DNA of 64,000 nucleotides from Flavivirga spongiicola (GTDB taxonomy: Bacteria > Bacteroidota > Bacteroidia > Flavobacteriales > Flavobacteriaceae). Location: the NCBI RefSeq assembly GCF_030540825.1, contig NZ_JAUOEO010000001.1, forward strand, positions 3,423,001 through 3,487,000. The letters run 5' to 3'. The notes under the pieces are model-generated. The model saw nothing but the letters and a program-made list of their open reading frames with translations, was not told the origin of the DNA and searched no databases. The position numbers were made by a program, and so were the translations under genes. Below are positions 34,932 through 43,389 of this stretch, one piece after another (the stretch's first letter is position 1; each line of letters begins with the position of its first letter).

Positions 34932-35555
34932 ATGAAAAAAGCAGTTCAAATAATTTCGGCGGCACTCGTTGTACTTTTTATAAGTGCATTCACAATGTAT
35001 GAAACAACTACTACAGGAAAAGGTTACAAAATAGGTGATGTAGCTGAAGGCTTTTCACTTAAAAATATAGACGGTAAGATGGTGTCGTTATCAGATTATA
35101 AAGATGCAAAAGGTTTTATCGTAATATTTACGTGTAACACATGTCCATATGCTGTTATGTATGAAGATAGGATTATTGCTTTAAACGAAAAGTACGCTTC
35201 AAAAGGTTACCCTGTAATAGCTATTATGCCTAATAACCCGGATATTAAACCTGGAGATAATATGGAAGCTATGAAAGCACGAGCAAAAAGTAAAGGATTT
35301 ACTTTCCCTTATTTAATTGATGAAGGGCAAAAAGTGTATCCTAAATATGGCGCTACCAAAACACCGCATGTATTTTTATTGCAAAAAACAGATGCAGGTA
35401 AGGTTGTAAAATACATTGGAGCCATAGATGATAATTATAAAGATGCTTCAGCAGTAAAGACGAAGTACGTTGAGCATGCTGTTGATGCTCTTTTAGCAGG
35501 AAAGAAAGTTAAACAAACTGAAACCAAAGCTATTGGTTGTTCTATTAAAGCATAG
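34932..35555 (+). CDS. Thioredoxin-fold (AhpC/TSA-like) secreted protein
   Basis: The protein has 207 residues with signal peptide MKKAVQIISAALVVLFISAF. The redoxin domain shows FTCNTCPYAVMYEDR (a CxxCP motif), AIMPNNPD, then TKTPHVFLL (cis-Pro). This family is common in Bacteroidota as a periplasmic thiol protein, with an N-terminal domain start GDVAEGFSLKNIDGK like peroxiredoxins. The substrate is not known. A strong terminator lies downstream (35696-35726). Confidence 0.88.
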   Translation: MKKAVQIISAALVVLFISAFTMYETTTTGKGYKIGDVAEGFSLKNIDGKMVSLSDYKDAKGFIVIFTCNTCPYAVMYEDRIIALNEKYASKGYPVIAIMPNNPDIKPGDNMEAMKARAKSKGFTFPYLIDEGQKVYPKYGATKTPHVFLLQKTDAGKVVKYIGAIDDNYKDASAVKTKYVEHAVDALLAGKKVKQTETKAIGCSIKA

Positions 35556-35695
35556 TATTAACTTATCATTATGGTAATAAGGTTTCTGTTGAAATTGGCA
35601 TCCTAGCGAAATCATAGATTTACGAATACAGCCTTAATAATCATATAAAAGTTAAGAACAAAACAGGAATTTTAGTATAATTAACTATTTATAGA

Positions 35696-35726
35696 AAAAC
35701 TGAAGTGTAATACTTCAGTTTTTTTT
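35696..35726 (+). terminator. Rho-independent terminator
   Basis: A perfect stem AAAACTGAAG/CTTCAGTTTT with a 7-nt loop is followed by TTTT. It separates the thioredoxin-fold genes from the rhodanese pair. Confidence 0.85.
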
Positions 35727-35747
35727 CGTCTATAATTTTAGATGTAT

Positions 35748-35755
35748 TAATTTTG
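35748..35755 (+). promoter_or_regulatory. Putative -7 element for the rhodanese pair
   Basis: TAATTTTG matches TAnnTTTG, 25 bp before the start codon of the first rhodanese gene and 21 bp after a terminator. Confidence 0.5.
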
Positions 35756-35780
35756 CACATACATATTATATTATACAAAA

Positions 35781-36098
35781 ATGGAAGATTTAACACAAGA
35801 AGAATGGGCATCACAATTGGCTGATGATAATAACGCCATAGTATTAGATGTAAGAACTGATGCTGAAGTTGCCGATGGTATTATACCAAATGCTATACAT
35901 ATTGATATATACCAAGGACAAGAGTTTATTTCAGAAATCGAAGATCTGGATAAAAGCAAAAATTATTATGTTTACTGCCGTTCTGGTAACAGAAGTGGAC
36001 AAGCATGTGCCATCATGGAAGAGTTGGGTTTTGAGAATGCTTATAATCTAGAAGGTGGTATTTTGGAGTGGGAAGGTGATTTGGTTGATTTAAATTAA
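35781..36098 (+). CDS. Rhodanese-domain protein, cytoplasmic
   Basis: This 105-residue single rhodanese domain has the active-site loop CRSGNRSG (Cys about 71), preceded by VLDVRTDAEVADG and followed by LEGGILEWEG. There is no signal peptide, so it is cytoplasmic. Such domains carry sulfur as a persulfide. It is followed by a lipoprotein rhodanese 10 bp downstream, giving one cytoplasmic and one exported member in the same transcript. Confidence 0.93.
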   Translation: MEDLTQEEWASQLADDNNAIVLDVRTDAEVADGIIPNAIHIDIYQGQEFISEIEDLDKSKNYYVYCRSGNRSGQACAIMEELGFENAYNLEGGILEWEGDLVDLN

Positions 36099-36108
36099 TA
36101 ATGCATAA

Positions 36109-36504
36109 ATGAAGCGGTTAATAATATTTTTATGCTCCATTTTTAGCATAAGTGCAACTAGCTGTAAAGAATCATCATCTAAAGGTGTGGTAAAAGTCGT
36201 TTCTCCCAAAATGGTTCAAACACTTTTAATTGAAAACTCTATACAGCTTTTAGATGTTAGGACGCCAAAAGAGTTTAAAGAAGGGCATATAGATGGAGCA
36301 CAGAATATAGATTGGTTTTCTACTACTTTTGATTCAGATATCAAAAATTTAGATAAAACAAAACCTGTTATTCTGTATTGCAAATCGGGAGGACGTAGTG
36401 CAAAAAGTGGTAAAAAATTACTTCGTGCTGGTTTTACAGAAATATATGATTTAGAAGGAGGCATTACGAGATGGAAAAAAGCAGGCTTTGAAATAAAATT
36501 TTAG
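36109..36504 (+). CDS. Rhodanese-like lipoprotein
   Basis: The protein has 131 residues with signal and lipobox (SATSC, Cys about 19). The rhodanese domain follows, with LLDVRTPKEFKEGHI and the active-site loop CKSGGRSA. It is predicted to be exported and membrane-anchored. It is co-transcribed with the preceding cytoplasmic rhodanese. Confidence 0.93.
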   Translation: MKRLIIFLCSIFSISATSCKESSSKGVVKVVSPKMVQTLLIENSIQLLDVRTPKEFKEGHIDGAQNIDWFSTTFDSDIKNLDKTKPVILYCKSGGRSAKSGKKLLRAGFTEIYDLEGGITRWKKAGFEIKF

Positions 36505-36713
36505 TAAAAAACAGCTAATTTGTAACAACTGCATATACTGTTTTTAGCCAATTAGATCATTCAACTACTTTTTGAGTACTTTACCTTTTTTATTTTTAAG
36601 AGAGAAGTCATTTTAGCTATCTTTATATAAAAGTTTGCTGTTTTATTAGAAAAGTAGCTTTTTTTTTAAGGTTTCAACTATTTAATAAGGTTTTATTATT
36701 TATTTAAAAAAAG

Positions 36714-36983
36714 ATGGAAAACGGTTATATAATATTAGGCATAGTTGCATTATTGTTTTTAAGTATGTATGGTTACTCATATTTGTCAGTAGCTATGGAA
36801 AAAATTAAGCTTAATAAAGAAAAGAAAAGAGAAGCTCGGAAAGATGAATTAAGACGTCAGGAACGGATTAAAAATCAAGAAGCTAGAGATGAGAAATTTC
36901 GAAAGTTTAATAAACGAAAAGAAGAAATTAAGCATGAGCTTATGTTGTTAGAAAAAATGAAGGAAAAGCAGAAAGTAAGTTAA
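36714..36983 (+). CDS. Small membrane-anchored coiled-coil protein
   Basis: The protein has 89 residues. One N-terminal membrane helix (about 5-26, YIILGIVALLFLSMYGYSYL) is followed by a highly charged Lys/Glu/Arg helix to the end. It is predicted to be a single-pass protein with a cytoplasmic coiled coil. No family recognised. Its own transcript ends at the palindromic terminator at 37045-37076. Confidence 0.7.
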   Translation: MENGYIILGIVALLFLSMYGYSYLSVAMEKIKLNKEKKREARKDELRRQERIKNQEARDEKFRKFNKRKEEIKHELMLLEKMKEKQKVS

Positions 36984-37044
36984 TTGAAAATGATGCATAA
37001 CTAATACTAAATAAGCTAATTATTTAGTACCGAAATAATTATTT

Positions 37045-37076
37045 AAACCTGAGCAATAATATTATTGCTCAGGTTT
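37045..37076. terminator. Bidirectional terminator
   Basis: A perfect 16-bp inverted repeat (AAACCTGAGCAATAAT and its complement) is followed by T-runs for the plus-strand gene and preceded by an A-run that serves the minus-strand DUF4861 operon. The two flanking genes converge here. Confidence 0.85.
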
Positions 37077-37092
37077 TTTATTTGTATAGTAT

Positions 37093-38268
37093 TTATTTAA
37101 TAATTTCAATTCTTAACGGGTTCTGTAGTTTTTTAGAGAATAGATTTAAATGGTTTTCCCATGCTTGTTTTGTATCAAATTGCCCGCTTTCTTTCCAACC
37201 AAAACCAGCGTAATAAACTACTTTATTGTTTGCTACTTTAAGATGCGCATAAGCATTACTTAAATCTTTTGAATCTATATCATATTTTTCAAATCCAAGA
37301 AATGTATTTTTTGATGCTATAATGGCAGTTCCAAGTTCAGATTCACCATGCGGCTGCCAATAGCTTACCCAACCAGCAGATTTGTCTCCTATTACTTCTC
37401 CATCTTTTTCATGTAATGTTAAACCAGCAGAAATGGTATTGATACCTTCTAATGTAATAGTAAACTTTGAAAAATTATTACCAAAATCCAAACTTATGAC
37501 TCTTGATTCTTTTACCAATTTGCCATCTGCATTCCAATCTTCATATTCTAAATAAAAACTGGTGCGTAATGGACCTGTTGTTATCGTTTTCCAATGCGTA
37601 TAGTTTTTAGAAAAGTAATAAGTACTATCAACTTTAACAGCTATACCACCAACACCACGACTTACACCCACATGAAAATTGTCTAGGCCTTCACCAGTGT
37701 CTTCATGGTAAGTTCCCGTACCCTCTGTGGTCTTTTTATACCATTTATTAATTATAGGGTAATCCACTTTTTTTAACCAGGCATCAACGCCACTAGAAAG
37801 TGTTCCACCCTTTTGGTTTTCTTCTTTTAGTCTTTGGGCTGTTGGTCCAAAAACTCTAAAGGCTACGCGGTCATTTTCCCAGGCATAATCATCAGTACGT
37901 TCTGGTACAAATCTTGAATAACAATATTCTGGAGCTATTTGTTTTTCAGTTTCAGTAACCGTAATTAGTTCAAATTTTTTTTCTGAATTTGCTGCAATAT
38001 TTGGTTGAAACAAAATGACATCTAGTATACCATCACCATCATTATCTACAGTTTGAGTAATTTGCAACTGCCCTGTTTCTTTATCTCGAATACCTATCAT
38101 AGCTAAGTCTTCAGCGTTTAAAAGACTTTTAGTTAATTCTACGGTTTCAAATGACCGTTCTGTGTCTAGTGTATTTTTTACCAAAATTGATGGTGTTTTT
38201 TCTTTATTAGAACAAGAAGAAAACAATACCGCTACCAATAAACAAGTAACTAATTTATAAGTATTCAT
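37093..38268 (-). CDS. DUF4861-domain lipoprotein
   Basis: The protein has 391 residues with lipobox FSSC (about residue 19). The beta-rich body contains YHEDTGEGLDNFHVGVSRGVGG and GWVSYWQPHGESELGTAI, which I recall as DUF4861, a family common in uronate-polymer utilisation loci (alginate, pectin, glycosaminoglycan). Biochemical function is not established to my knowledge. It is the last gene of a kduI-kduD-DUF4861 operon (21 bp after kduD), which supports a role near unsaturated uronate handling. Confidence 0.8.
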   Translation of the reverse strand: MNTYKLVTCLLVAVLFSSCSNKEKTPSILVKNTLDTERSFETVELTKSLLNAEDLAMIGIRDKETGQLQITQTVDNDGDGILDVILFQPNIAANSEKKFELITVTETEKQIAPEYCYSRFVPERTDDYAWENDRVAFRVFGPTAQRLKEENQKGGTLSSGVDAWLKKVDYPIINKWYKKTTEGTGTYHEDTGEGLDNFHVGVSRGVGGIAVKVDSTYYFSKNYTHWKTITTGPLRTSFYLEYEDWNADGKLVKESRVISLDFGNNFSKFTITLEGINTISAGLTLHEKDGEVIGDKSAGWVSYWQPHGESELGTAIIASKNTFLGFEKYDIDSKDLSNAYAHLKVANNKVVYYAGFGWKESGQFDTKQAWENHLNLFSKKLQNPLRIEIIK

Positions 38269-38289
38269 GGAAAATGATTTTAAAGATTA

Positions 38290-39081
38290 TTATGCTTCGT
38301 TTGATGGTTTACCTATGGTGGCCAAAATGCCTCCGTCTACATAAACGACATGACCATTTACAAAGTCACTTGCTTTAGAGCTTAAAAATATTGCTGCTCC
38401 TTGTAAATCTTCTGGATTTCCCCAACGCCCTGCAGGTGTACGACCCATGATAAATTCATTAAAAGGGTGACCATCTACTCTAATGGGAGCGGTTTGGCTA
38501 GTTGCAAAATAGCCTGGTCCGATTCCGTTTGTTTGAATATTAAACCTTGCCCACTCTGTAGCCATACTACGAGTTAACATTTTTAAACCACCTTTTGCAG
38601 CTGCATAGGCACTTACTGAAGTTCTACCTAATTCACTCATCATTGAACAAATGTTAATGATTTTGCCACCACCTCTTGCAATCATGCCTTTAGCTACATA
38701 TTTTGAGACAATAAAAGGACCAACCAAATCGACTTTAATTACCAGTTCGAAATCTTTAGTTTCCATTTCAACAATTGGCGTTCTTTTAATAATACCAGCG
38801 TTGTTTACTAAGATATCGATTGGACCAACTTCTGATTCAATTTTTGCTATAGCGTCTTCAACGGCTGCATCATCAGTGACATCAAACACATAACCATGAA
38901 CATCCAATCCTGATGCTTTATATTCTTTAAGTGCATCTTCTAATGGACCACTTGTATTATTGTTTACTACCAATGTAGCTCCTGCATTTCCTAGTCCTTT
39001 TGCCATAGCCATTCCTAAACCATGTACGGCACCAGTAACTAATGCTACTTTTCCTGTTAAATCGAATAAGTTAATTGACAT
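38290..39081 (-). CDS. kduD: SDR oxidoreductase, 2-deoxy-D-gluconate 3-dehydrogenase type
   Basis: This 263-residue short-chain dehydrogenase has the NAD-binding TGAVHGLGMA at about 16-25, NNAG, and the active-site Tyr-Lys in SAYAAAKGG. It most likely reduces 3-deoxy-D-glycero-2,5-hexodiulosonate to KDG. This follows from the adjacent kduI, 17 bp upstream in the same operon. Gluconate 5-dehydrogenase is the nearest alternative. Confidence 0.88.
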   Translation of the reverse strand: MSINLFDLTGKVALVTGAVHGLGMAMAKGLGNAGATLVVNNNTSGPLEDALKEYKASGLDVHGYVFDVTDDAAVEDAIAKIESEVGPIDILVNNAGIIKRTPIVEMETKDFELVIKVDLVGPFIVSKYVAKGMIARGGGKIINICSMMSELGRTSVSAYAAAKGGLKMLTRSMATEWARFNIQTNGIGPGYFATSQTAPIRVDGHPFNEFIMGRTPAGRWGNPEDLQGAAIFLSSKASDFVNGHVVYVDGGILATIGKPSNEA

Positions 39082-39098
39082 ATATTTACTTTTTAATT

Positions 39099-39941
39099 TT
39101 ATTTTAATTCGTTTATTTTACAATGATCCATATCGCCGTAATCTAGATTCTCACCGGCCATTCCCCAAATAAAGCTATAGCTACTAGTTCCAGAACCTGA
39201 GTGAATTGACCAGGGTGGAGAAATGACAGCTTCGTTATTTCCCATCCATAGATGTCTTGTTTCCTGGGGTTGTCCCATAAAGTGACAAACAGCTTGATCT
39301 TCTGGAACTTCAAAATAAAAATACACTTCCATTCTTCTGTCATGTACATGTGCTGGCATAGTATTCCAGGAGCTTCCAGGCTTTAGTGTAGTCATTCCCA
39401 TTTGTAATTGACAAACATCAACAACGCTATTCACTATGTATTTTCTTAGTGTTCTTGCATTTGCTGTTTCTGGAGCCCCTAATTGGATAACTTCTACATC
39501 TTCAGTACCAATTTTTTTGTTAGGATATGACATATGAGCTGGTGTAGAGTTCATATAAAAAAGAGCAGGATTATTTTCAGATTTACTTGAAAACTCAATA
39601 ACCTTATTCCCTTTACCTACATAAAGTGCTTCTTTGTGTTCTAAAACATAAGAAGTTCCATCAACCGTTACTGTTCCTGTCTCTCCAACATTTATAATCC
39701 CGAGCTCTCTTCTTTCAAGAAAGTAATCGGCTTTTAAAGGGTCTATCGCTTCCAACTTTAAAGCTGACTCAGTTGGAACAACACCTCCGGTTATAAATCT
39801 ATCGTAATGAGAATAGACTAAATTTATTTTATTAGGCTCCAACAAATTCTGAATTAAGAATTCATCTCTTAGTCTTGAAGTATCATATGACTTAACATCT
39901 TGAGGTGATGCAGCATATCTTACGTTATATTGTGTTTTCAT
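39099..39941 (-). CDS. kduI: 5-keto-4-deoxyuronate isomerase
   Basis: This 280-residue cupin-type isomerase converts 4-deoxy-L-threo-5-hexosulose uronate, the product released by GH88 from lyase oligosaccharides, to the 2,5-diketo form. The metal ligands are visible as His198 and His200 (MPAHVHDRRMEVYFYF), Glu205 and His247 (WSIHSG). It is the first gene of the kduI-kduD-DUF4861 operon. A perfect palindrome in the divergent promoter with the LacI regulator lies 58 bp upstream. Confidence 0.96.
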   Translation of the reverse strand: MKTQYNVRYAASPQDVKSYDTSRLRDEFLIQNLLEPNKINLVYSHYDRFITGGVVPTESALKLEAIDPLKADYFLERRELGIINVGETGTVTVDGTSYVLEHKEALYVGKGNKVIEFSSKSENNPALFYMNSTPAHMSYPNKKIGTEDVEVIQLGAPETANARTLRKYIVNSVVDVCQLQMGMTTLKPGSSWNTMPAHVHDRRMEVYFYFEVPEDQAVCHFMGQPQETRHLWMGNNEAVISPPWSIHSGSGTSSYSFIWGMAGENLDYGDMDHCKINELK

Positions 39942-39998
39942 TGTAATATTTTAGAAGTTATGTGAAATATATTTTTACAAATATATACAATTTACATG

Positions 39999-40020
39999 AA
40001 AATACAATCGATTGTATTTT
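39999..40020. promoter_or_regulatory. LacI-type operator between kduI and lacI-family gene
   Basis: A perfect 22-bp palindrome with half-site AAAATACAATC and a central CG, the usual shape of LacI/GalR-family operators. It overlaps the -33 position relative to the -7 element at 40031 and lies 58 bp before kduI, so it can control both divergent units. Confidence 0.85.
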
Positions 40021-40030
40021 GAACTTTTAC

Positions 40031-40038
40031 TATATTTG
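40031..40038 (+). promoter_or_regulatory. Putative -7 element for the LacI-family gene
   Basis: TATATTTG matches TAnnTTTG. It lies 10 bp after the palindromic operator and 32 bp before the ATG at 40070. A TTG at 40012-40014 inside the operator could serve as the -33 element. Confidence 0.6.
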
Positions 40039-40069
40039 TTTTATATTGAAAAGAAAAGACTCATTTTTA

Positions 40070-41089
40070 ATGGAAATAAACAAGGTTACTATACATGATA
40101 TTGCTAAGGCATTAGGTATAGATAGTTCAACTGTTTCAAGAGCTTTAAACGACAGTTCGAGAGTAACAAAAAAAACAAAAGATAAAATTCTTAAAAAAGC
40201 AGAAGAACTAGGGTATCAGCGTAATCTTTTAGCTTCTAACCTTCGAAAAAATGTTACAAATACAATCGGGGTTGTTGTCCCCCGAATTTCACGTCATTTC
40301 TTTTCTTCAGCAATTCAGGGGATTGAAGAAGCGGCTTATCAATCTGGTTATAATGTTATTATTTGTCAATCTTTAGAGCAACTTGAAAGAGAAAAAAATA
40401 TATTAGAAAGCCTTGCAGCAAATAGAGTTGCGGGTGTATTAATTTCAATCTCTATGGAAACTATGAATTATGATCATATGAATGGACTAAAACAAGGTGG
40501 TATACCGTTTGTGTTTTTTGATAGACATTGTAGTATACCTGAAAATAATAATGTCCTTATTGATGATTTTAAAGGAGGTTTTGATGCTACTCAGCATTTA
40601 ATAGACAAAGGATGTAAAAATATTGTTCATTTTTCCGGACCACAAGAATTAGGGATCTATAAGAATCGTTTTGATGGCTATAAGGCAGCTTTAAAGAAAA
40701 ACAATTTGCCATTCAAGGATGCTTATGTTTTAAGCTCTAGATTGATGGAACAAGATGGTTTTGAAAATGCCAAAAGCCTTTTGGAAAATGTTCTGGATTT
40801 TGATGGTATTTTTTCAGCTAACGATGTTGCAGCTATTGGAGCCATGAAATATTTATTAAATGAAGGTATTAAAATTCCTGATGATGTTGCCATCGTAGGT
40901 TTTAGTAATGAACCAATTTCAACAGTTATTAATCCTGCTTTAACAACTATTAACCAACCGGGATTTGAAATGGGAAAAATAGCAACCGATTTATTGCTAA
41001 AACAAGTAAAAAATAAAACGACGTTACTAAAAACGCAAACGATCATATTAGATTCAAATTTGATTGAACGTGATTCTTCTAAAAAATAA
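40070..41089 (+). CDS. LacI-family transcriptional regulator
   Basis: The protein has 339 residues from ATG 40070 (MEINKVTIHDIAKALGI). An upstream ATG at 39962 would include the operator and promoter in the gene and is rejected. The helix-turn-helix TIHDIAKALGIDSSTVSRAL and the hinge helix region (NLRKNVTN) are typical. The periplasmic-binding-protein-like core follows (IGVVVPRISRHFFSSAIQGIE, FDGIFSANDVAAIGAM, VGFSNEP). It is divergent from the kdu operon with a perfect operator between. It likely represses kdu genes until a keto-deoxy-uronate appears; the inducer is inferred. Confidence 0.92.
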   Translation: MEINKVTIHDIAKALGIDSSTVSRALNDSSRVTKKTKDKILKKAEELGYQRNLLASNLRKNVTNTIGVVVPRISRHFFSSAIQGIEEAAYQSGYNVIICQSLEQLEREKNILESLAANRVAGVLISISMETMNYDHMNGLKQGGIPFVFFDRHCSIPENNNVLIDDFKGGFDATQHLIDKGCKNIVHFSGPQELGIYKNRFDGYKAALKKNNLPFKDAYVLSSRLMEQDGFENAKSLLENVLDFDGIFSANDVAAIGAMKYLLNEGIKIPDDVAIVGFSNEPISTVINPALTTINQPGFEMGKIATDLLLKQVKNKTTLLKTQTIILDSNLIERDSSKK

Positions 41090-41430
41090 AGACATTCAAG
41101 TCTACTGGGAAATGATATAAAAACATTTTGTCTCAAACTGAAAATTTAGGAAGACTCAGAAAATGAAACATTAAGACCTATATAAAGAAACATTTATACT
41201 TCATTGTAATTTTTGGGATTTCTAAATTTACAAAACTGATTTTACTTATTTTCAGCTAAGTTTTAATCCTTGTCAACAAGGCTATTTACTTATAGTTTGT
41301 ACAAAATGAAATTAATGGAAAGTAGAAGCCTCTTTGACCAAGCATATTAGTATGATAAAGAGTATGGAGGTCATATAAAATCATCGCTTTTTTGTTTGGT
41401 TTGTAAGCGAGCTACTCTAAAAATAAAATA
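41090..41430. promoter_or_regulatory. Leader region of the Tat-lyase/sulfatase operon with locus motif A
   Basis: This 341-bp gap carries the shared locus element. AACAT half-sites lie at 41167 and 41189, with ACCTATATAAAG between them. AAATTTACA follows at 41224. The rest shows no gene. The element precedes the operon by about 200 bp, so the untranslated leader would be long. Confidence 0.75.
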
Positions 41431-43344
41431 TTGGAAAATAAACGTAGAGAATTTTTGAGAACAGCTGGAATGGGAGGGCTATTGTTCATGTCGTTACCAT
41501 CGATGGGGCCATATAATTCTGGGATAGTAACCTTTAATGATGATTTACTGTTGAAGACGAGTAGCGAATTACTTAAACAATGGGGAGATACTTTACTAAA
41601 GTATCAAATAAACAATAAAAATCTAGAAGTGCTCTATGGAGGATTAATGTGCCCTGCTTGCGCAAGAATTCACGGACGCTGCCCAGAGGCTATATATCCA
41701 TTGATGTATCTTGCCAGTGATACTGGAGAGAAAGTGTATTTAGAGTCTGCAATGGCGTTGTATGAATGGATGGAAAAAAACGTTAGTCAACCAGATGGAT
41801 CCTGGGTTAATGATGTTAATGTTTCCAATTGGGTAGGTACAACTGTTTTTATGGCTATTGCCTTAGGAGAAGCTTTGATGAACCATGGTGAACTATTAGG
41901 GGAAACCGTAAAACAACAGTGGTTGCAAAGGTTAAAAAAAGCAGCAGATTTTATTAATAGCAACTTTCATATCGGGTATTCCAATATCAATTATCCAATC
42001 AGTGCTGCGTACGCATTATCATTATCAGGAGATTTGTATAATAATGAAGCATACAAAGAACACTCAAAAAAATTAGCACATCAGGCACTTGATTATATAA
42101 CTCCTAAGAATAATTTATTATTAGGAGAAAGAGGAAAAGGAAATGATCAAGCCAGCTCCAAAGGTTGTTACCCAGTTGATTTGGGCTATAATGTAGAGGA
42201 GTCCCTTCCCATGTTGGTGATGTATGGTTTGCGAACCAAAGATACTTTGGTGTTAGATGCTGTAAACAAACTTTTAGCTGCACACATGGAGTTTATGCTT
42301 CCAGATGGAGCGTGGGATAATAGTTGGGGAACCCGAAGTTTTAAATGGTCGTATTGGGGTAGCCGCACAAGTGATGGCTGTCAAACTGCTTATGGGTTAT
42401 TAGCAGATAAAGATCCTAGATTTTATAAAACGGCACTGCAAAACACCCAGCTACTTAAGGCATGTACTCATGATGGTATACTTTATGGAGGGCCACATTA
42501 TAAAACCCATGGCGTTTCACCTTGTATTCATCATACATTTTGCCATGCTAAAGCGTTGGCAACTATTTTGGATAAAGGACTTCCTGTTAAATATGATAAT
42601 ATCCCTGATAACATGAAGCTGCCAAGGGAAAACCCATATGGCGTAAAAGAAATGTCAGATATAGGTACCTGGTTGATTTCTGGAGAGCATTGGAAAGCTA
42701 CGATAACGGGCTATGATAAAGAGTATTCATTCAAGAATGGTCATCCTACAGGAGGCGCATTGTCCATGTTATGGCATAAAAAGATGGGGCCCGTTCTTGC
42801 TTCCAGTATGAATAAATATCGACTGTTTGAAACACCGAATATGCAGCACAATTATGATCCAAATTCAACCTCACTCACGGCAAGATTTCAAACAGTGGAT
42901 GGTGAATTTATGAATATAAGTGATCTAAAATCTAATATTGAATATCGAGAGTCTGAAGAAAAGATTGAATTTACTATTGAGTCAAAATTGGTAGATGAAA
43001 ATCAGAAATCTCCAGAAAGCGGAGAGATAAATGCTAAGCTACAATATACTTTTTCAGAACATTCGGTGAAAATAAGTGCTCAACATGATAGCATAAATGA
43101 AGATAAGGTGCATTTTGTAATACCCATTATTTCATCGTCTAAGGAGCCTTTTCAACAGACCTCCAGAACGTTATTAACCGTGCAAAAAGAAGGCACTGCA
43201 TTGCTCATAAAAACAAATAAACCAATCAAAATTTTGCCAACCTTAAAGGAGAAAGGCCGGATTTTTAACCACGTACCTGGCATGGAGGCCATCCCATTGG
43301 TCTTAAAAGGAAATCATGTGGTAGTAGAGTTACAGGAGAACTAA
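41431..43344 (+). CDS. Tat-exported (alpha/alpha)-toroid protein, possible lyase or hydrolase
   Basis: The protein has 637 residues. The start is TTG at 41431, because the twin-arginine signal (NKRREFLRTAGMGG) lies before the first in-frame ATG (41470). The N-terminal two thirds are helical repeats, with LYGGLMCPACARIHGRCPEA, NISNWVGTTV-type blocks, DGAWDNSWGTRSFKWSYWGSR and PCIHHTFCHAKALA. A beta-sandwich-like C-terminus follows. This architecture is shared by several lyase and unsaturated-uronidase families, and Cys/His clusters suggest a metal or structural site. I do not recognise a named family. It is first in the operon with two sulfatases and a PL12 lyase. Confidence 0.7.
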   Translation: MENKRREFLRTAGMGGLLFMSLPSMGPYNSGIVTFNDDLLLKTSSELLKQWGDTLLKYQINNKNLEVLYGGLMCPACARIHGRCPEAIYPLMYLASDTGEKVYLESAMALYEWMEKNVSQPDGSWVNDVNVSNWVGTTVFMAIALGEALMNHGELLGETVKQQWLQRLKKAADFINSNFHIGYSNINYPISAAYALSLSGDLYNNEAYKEHSKKLAHQALDYITPKNNLLLGERGKGNDQASSKGCYPVDLGYNVEESLPMLVMYGLRTKDTLVLDAVNKLLAAHMEFMLPDGAWDNSWGTRSFKWSYWGSRTSDGCQTAYGLLADKDPRFYKTALQNTQLLKACTHDGILYGGPHYKTHGVSPCIHHTFCHAKALATILDKGLPVKYDNIPDNMKLPRENPYGVKEMSDIGTWLISGEHWKATITGYDKEYSFKNGHPTGGALSMLWHKKMGPVLASSMNKYRLFETPNMQHNYDPNSTSLTARFQTVDGEFMNISDLKSNIEYRESEEKIEFTIESKLVDENQKSPESGEINAKLQYTFSEHSVKISAQHDSINEDKVHFVIPIISSSKEPFQQTSRTLLTVQKEGTALLIKTNKPIKILPTLKEKGRIFNHVPGMEAIPLVLKGNHVVVELQEN

Positions 43345-43389
43345 GATTGATGAACATTAATAGTTATGTAAACAAGTGTTTAAAAGAAT

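Noticed and set aside
39962..40069. N-terminal extension of the LacI-family protein
   Set aside because: It would place the operator and the -7 element inside the coding sequence; the family starts with the helix-turn-helix close to the N-terminus, as from ATG 40070.
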